A DNA stretch of 64,000 nucleotides from UBA11524 sp965646445. Lineage in GTDB: Bacteria; Bacillota; Clostridia; Christensenellales; Aristaeellaceae. The stretch spans positions 1 to 64,000 of the forward strand of contig CBFFZW010000004.1 in NCBI GenBank assembly GCA_965646445.1, written 5' to 3'. The translations under genes and the position numbers were made by a program. Positions 61,592-64,000 of the stretch are shown here, one piece after another. Within the stretch, counting starts at the first letter, position 1; each line of letters opens with the position of its first letter. Below the pieces are notes generated by a model that was not told the DNA's origin, made no database searches, and worked only from the letters and a program-made list of their open reading frames with translations.

Positions 61592-63925
61592 ATGCCCGCT
61601 AAAAAGAAGACCTTGACGCTGCCGCTGCTGGCGCTGCGCGGCCTGATGGTATTCCCGCATATGGTTTTGCACTTTGACGTGGGGAGAACCAAATCGGTGG
61701 CGGCCCTGGAGCAGGCCATGATGGAGAATCAGCAGATTTTCCTGGTGGCCCAGAAGGATGCCGAGGATGATGATCCCCGGGTGGAAGGCCTGTGCCGCGT
61801 GGGCACGGTGGCGACCATCAAGCAGGTGATGAACCTGCCGGGGGACAGCATCCGGGTGCTGGTGGAGGGCGAGAGCCGGGCCACGCTCCAGAGCATCAAC
61901 CAGGAGGAGCCCTACCTGGCCGGGGTGGTCAAGCTGGCTGACCAGGCCTATGAGGATACCGTTGAATTGCAGGCACTGGCCCGCGTGGCGCAGGATTATT
62001 TTGAGACCTATGCCCGCACCAGCCTGCGGGTGAGCCAGGAGACGGTCAATTCCGTCCGTGACGTGGAGGAGCCCGGGCAGCTGGCGGATATTATCGCGGC
62101 CAACGTGCTCAATCATGTGGAGGATCGCCAGGCCATCCTGGAGGAACTGGACGTTCAGCGGCGGCTGGAAAGCCTGTGCGCCATCCTGGGCCGGGAGACC
62201 GAGCTGGCCGGGGTGGAAAAGCAGGTGCAGGCCCGCATCAAGAAGCAGATCGAGAAAAATCAGAAGGACTACTACCTGCGCGAGCAGATCAAGGCCATCC
62301 AGACCGAGCTGGGCGATACCGAGGCCACGGACGTGGATGAGCTCCGTCAGCGTATGGAGCAGACGCCACTGAACGACGAGGCCCGGGAAAAGTGCGCCAA
62401 GGAGCTGGAGCGCCTGGCCCGCATGGCCCCCGGCACGCCGGAGGTGGGCATCGCCAGAACCTACATTGACTGGATCCTCGACCTGCCCTGGGGCAAGACC
62501 ACCGCCGACAACCTCGACCTCAAGCGGGCAAGGCGGGTGCTGGCCCAGGATCACTACGGGCTGGACAAGGTGAAGGAGCGCATCGTCGAATACCTGGCCG
62601 TCCTGCGGATGAAGCAGGATATGCGCGGCCCCATCCTGTGCTTCGTGGGCCCGCCCGGGGTGGGCAAAACCTCCATCGTCCGGGCCATCGCCAAGGCTGT
62701 GGGGCGCAAATTCGTGCAGATGTCCTTGGGCGGTGTGCGTGATGAGGCGGAAATCCGCGGCCATCGGCGCACCTATGTCGGCGCGATCCCCGGCCGGATC
62801 ATCAGCGGGATGAAGCAGGCGGGCACCATGAATCCCGTGTTCCTGTTCGACGAGATCGACAAGATGAGCCACGACTTCCGGGGCGATCCCGCCAGCGCCA
62901 TGCTGGAGGTGCTGGACGCGGAGCAGAACGGCGCCTTCCGCGACCATTACATGGAGCTGCCCTTTGACCTGAGCAAGGTCATGTTCATCACCACGGCCAA
63001 CAGCATCGATACTATCCCCGGCCCGCTGCTGGACCGCATGGAGATCATCGAGGTGCCCTCCTACACCGAGGAGGAGAAGCTGCAAATCGCCAAGCGCCAT
63101 CTGCTGCGCAAGCAGGTGGCGGAGCATGGGCTGACGGCGAAATCCGTCCGCGTCTCCGACAAGGTGATGCGGGAACTCATCGAGGGTTACACCCGGGAGG
63201 CCGGCGTCCGCACCCTGGAGCGCACCATCGCCAGGGTGGTGCGCAAGGCGGCTGTGACCATGTTGGATACCGACGTCAGCGAGGTGACGGTGAACAGCGC
63301 GCTGCTCAAGGAATACCTGGGCGCGCCCCGGTATCTGCGGGAGATGCCCGAGAAGGAGCCGCGTGTCGGGGTGGTCAACGGCCTGGCCTACACCACCGTG
63401 GGCGGCGAATTGCTGGAGGTGGAGTGCGCCATCATGCCCGGCAAGGGCACCCTGCAGCTCACCGGCCAGCTGGGCGATGTGATGAAGGAGTCCGCGGAGG
63501 CCGCCTTCACCTGGGTGAGGGCGCACAGCGCCGAGCTGGGCCTGAAGGACGACTTCTACAAGGACAAGGACATCCACATCCATGTGCCTGAGGGCGCGGT
63601 ACCCAAGGACGGGCCTTCCGCCGGCGTCACCATGACCACGGCGCTGACCTCCGCCCTCACGGGCGTTCCTGTGCGCCAGGATGTGGCCATGACGGGCGAG
63701 ATCACTCTGCGGGGCCGGGTGCTGCCCATCGGCGGACTGAAGGAGAAGACCCTGGCGGCCTATCGGGCGGGCATCCGGGTTTTGGTGATCCCCAAGGAGA
63801 ACCAGAAGGATCTGGAAGAGATACCGCCCCATGTGCTGAGCCAGTTCCGCGTCGCCGCGGTGGACAAGATCGACGATGTACTTGCATTGGCCCTGGCCTC
63901 TGCGCCGGGCAAGGAGCGTGAATAA
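61592..63925 (+). CDS. lon: ATP-dependent protease Lon (LonA)
   Basis: The protein of 777 residues has the family length and starts at ATG 61592, seven bases after AGGAGG. It has an N-terminal substrate-binding LAN domain (LPLLALRGLMVFPHMVLHFDVGRTKS), a coiled region (KKQIEKNQKDYYLREQIKAIQTELG), AAA+ motifs GPPGVGKTSIVRAIAKA and VFLFDEIDKM, and the protease domain with catalytic Ser in DGPSAGVTM near residue 678 and Lys in GGLKEKTLAAYRAG near residue 721. It degrades damaged and regulatory proteins in the cytoplasm. engB follows immediately. Confidence 0.97.
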   Translation: MPAKKKTLTLPLLALRGLMVFPHMVLHFDVGRTKSVAALEQAMMENQQIFLVAQKDAEDDDPRVEGLCRVGTVATIKQVMNLPGDSIRVLVEGESRATLQSINQEEPYLAGVVKLADQAYEDTVELQALARVAQDYFETYARTSLRVSQETVNSVRDVEEPGQLADIIAANVLNHVEDRQAILEELDVQRRLESLCAILGRETELAGVEKQVQARIKKQIEKNQKDYYLREQIKAIQTELGDTEATDVDELRQRMEQTPLNDEAREKCAKELERLARMAPGTPEVGIARTYIDWILDLPWGKTTADNLDLKRARRVLAQDHYGLDKVKERIVEYLAVLRMKQDMRGPILCFVGPPGVGKTSIVRAIAKAVGRKFVQMSLGGVRDEAEIRGHRRTYVGAIPGRIISGMKQAGTMNPVFLFDEIDKMSHDFRGDPASAMLEVLDAEQNGAFRDHYMELPFDLSKVMFITTANSIDTIPGPLLDRMEIIEVPSYTEEEKLQIAKRHLLRKQVAEHGLTAKSVRVSDKVMRELIEGYTREAGVRTLERTIARVVRKAAVTMLDTDVSEVTVNSALLKEYLGAPRYLREMPEKEPRVGVVNGLAYTTVGGELLEVECAIMPGKGTLQLTGQLGDVMKESAEAAFTWVRAHSAELGLKDDFYKDKDIHIHVPEGAVPKDGPSAGVTMTTALTSALTGVPVRQDVAMTGEITLRGRVLPIGGLKEKTLAAYRAGIRVLVIPKENQKDLEEIPPHVLSQFRVAAVDKIDDVLALALASAPGKERE

Positions 63926-64000
63926 GTGGAAATCAAGAGCGCGGACTTCGTTACATCCATGGCCGAATACGGCCCCTTTGCCGGGCGGGGACTGCCGCAG
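63926..64000 (+). CDS. engB: Ribosome biogenesis GTPase EngB/YsxC, 5' fragment cut by window end
   Basis: GTG 63926 immediately follows the lon stop, nine bases after AAGGAG. The 25 visible codons start VEIKSADFVTSMAEYGPFAG, which matches the N-terminus of EngB/YsxC (typically KSAEFVTS). The position directly after lon is canonical in Firmicutes. The GTPase motifs lie beyond the window. Confidence 0.75.
   Translation, partial: MEIKSADFVTSMAEYGPFAGRGLPQ

Overview
The window is GC-rich and densely packed with genes. It reads as a chromosomal segment of an endospore-forming Clostridia member, probably a gut-type Oscillospirales or Christensenellales relative; the genus cannot be fixed from this sequence. 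The evidence is: SpmA/SpmB, GerW/YtfJ next to a DUF2953 gene, SpoVB-like and PdaB-like proteins; an IspH-ribosomal protein S1 fusion; the order tig-clpP-clpX-lonB-lon-engB; a trimeric [FeFe] hydrogenase; a CIRCE-controlled groESL; and Firmicutes-type Shine-Dalgarno sites and sigma-A promoters.

Layout. 1-5.3 kb: maltose/maltodextrin-type ABC uptake operon (malE-malF-malG, minus strand) behind a LacI-family regulator with two candidate operators. 5.5-8.1 kb: two small membrane-associated proteins of unknown role, a GH5-like glycosidase and a tRNA-fMet/tRNA-Met pair. 8.2-12.1 kb: GT1 and GT2 glycosyltransferases and a peptidoglycan-binding amidase-like protein. 12.2-16.5 kb: hydABC, encoding an NAD-linked, probably electron-bifurcating hydrogenase, with a Rex-like operator over its promoter. 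16.6-20.6 kb: SPOR protein, DUF6062 protein, dCMP deaminase, SpoVB-like flippase. 20.6-26.6 kb: drug-efflux island with a leader peptide and intrinsic attenuator upstream of a heterodimeric ABC exporter, then a second tiny ORF upstream of an MFS exporter. 26.7-34.2 kb: DacF, YtfJ, DUF2953, MTA/SAH nucleosidase, SDR, a receiver-like protein, an SPFH/zinc-ribbon protein, a tandem-OB SSB-like protein and PdaB. 34.6-41.0 kb: a type I restriction-modification locus (hsdM-hsdS-DUF559-hsdR) with a MITE-like insertion at the 3' end of hsdS. 41.2-47.6 kb: groESL, mutY, acyl-ACP thioesterase, NUDIX, AbrB and spmAB. 47.6-52.6 kb: hutP-like gene, cmk, plsC, ispH-rpsA and purC. 52.6-64 kb: a metallo-beta-lactamase-fold pair followed by the protein quality-control cluster.

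The most unusual signal is a family of intergenic elements (copies near 1-204, 2676-2863, 18390-18537, 44577-44712, 56701-56846 and 59268-59474). They share an ordered set of hairpins and short conserved anchors, but the stems differ between copies with both arms changing together. One copy is flanked by an 11-bp direct repeat. I do not recognise the family. The second system worth attention is the translated leader and attenuator in front of the BmrC/BmrD-like exporter. All functional statements rest on reading the sequence and on family knowledge; no database search was run.
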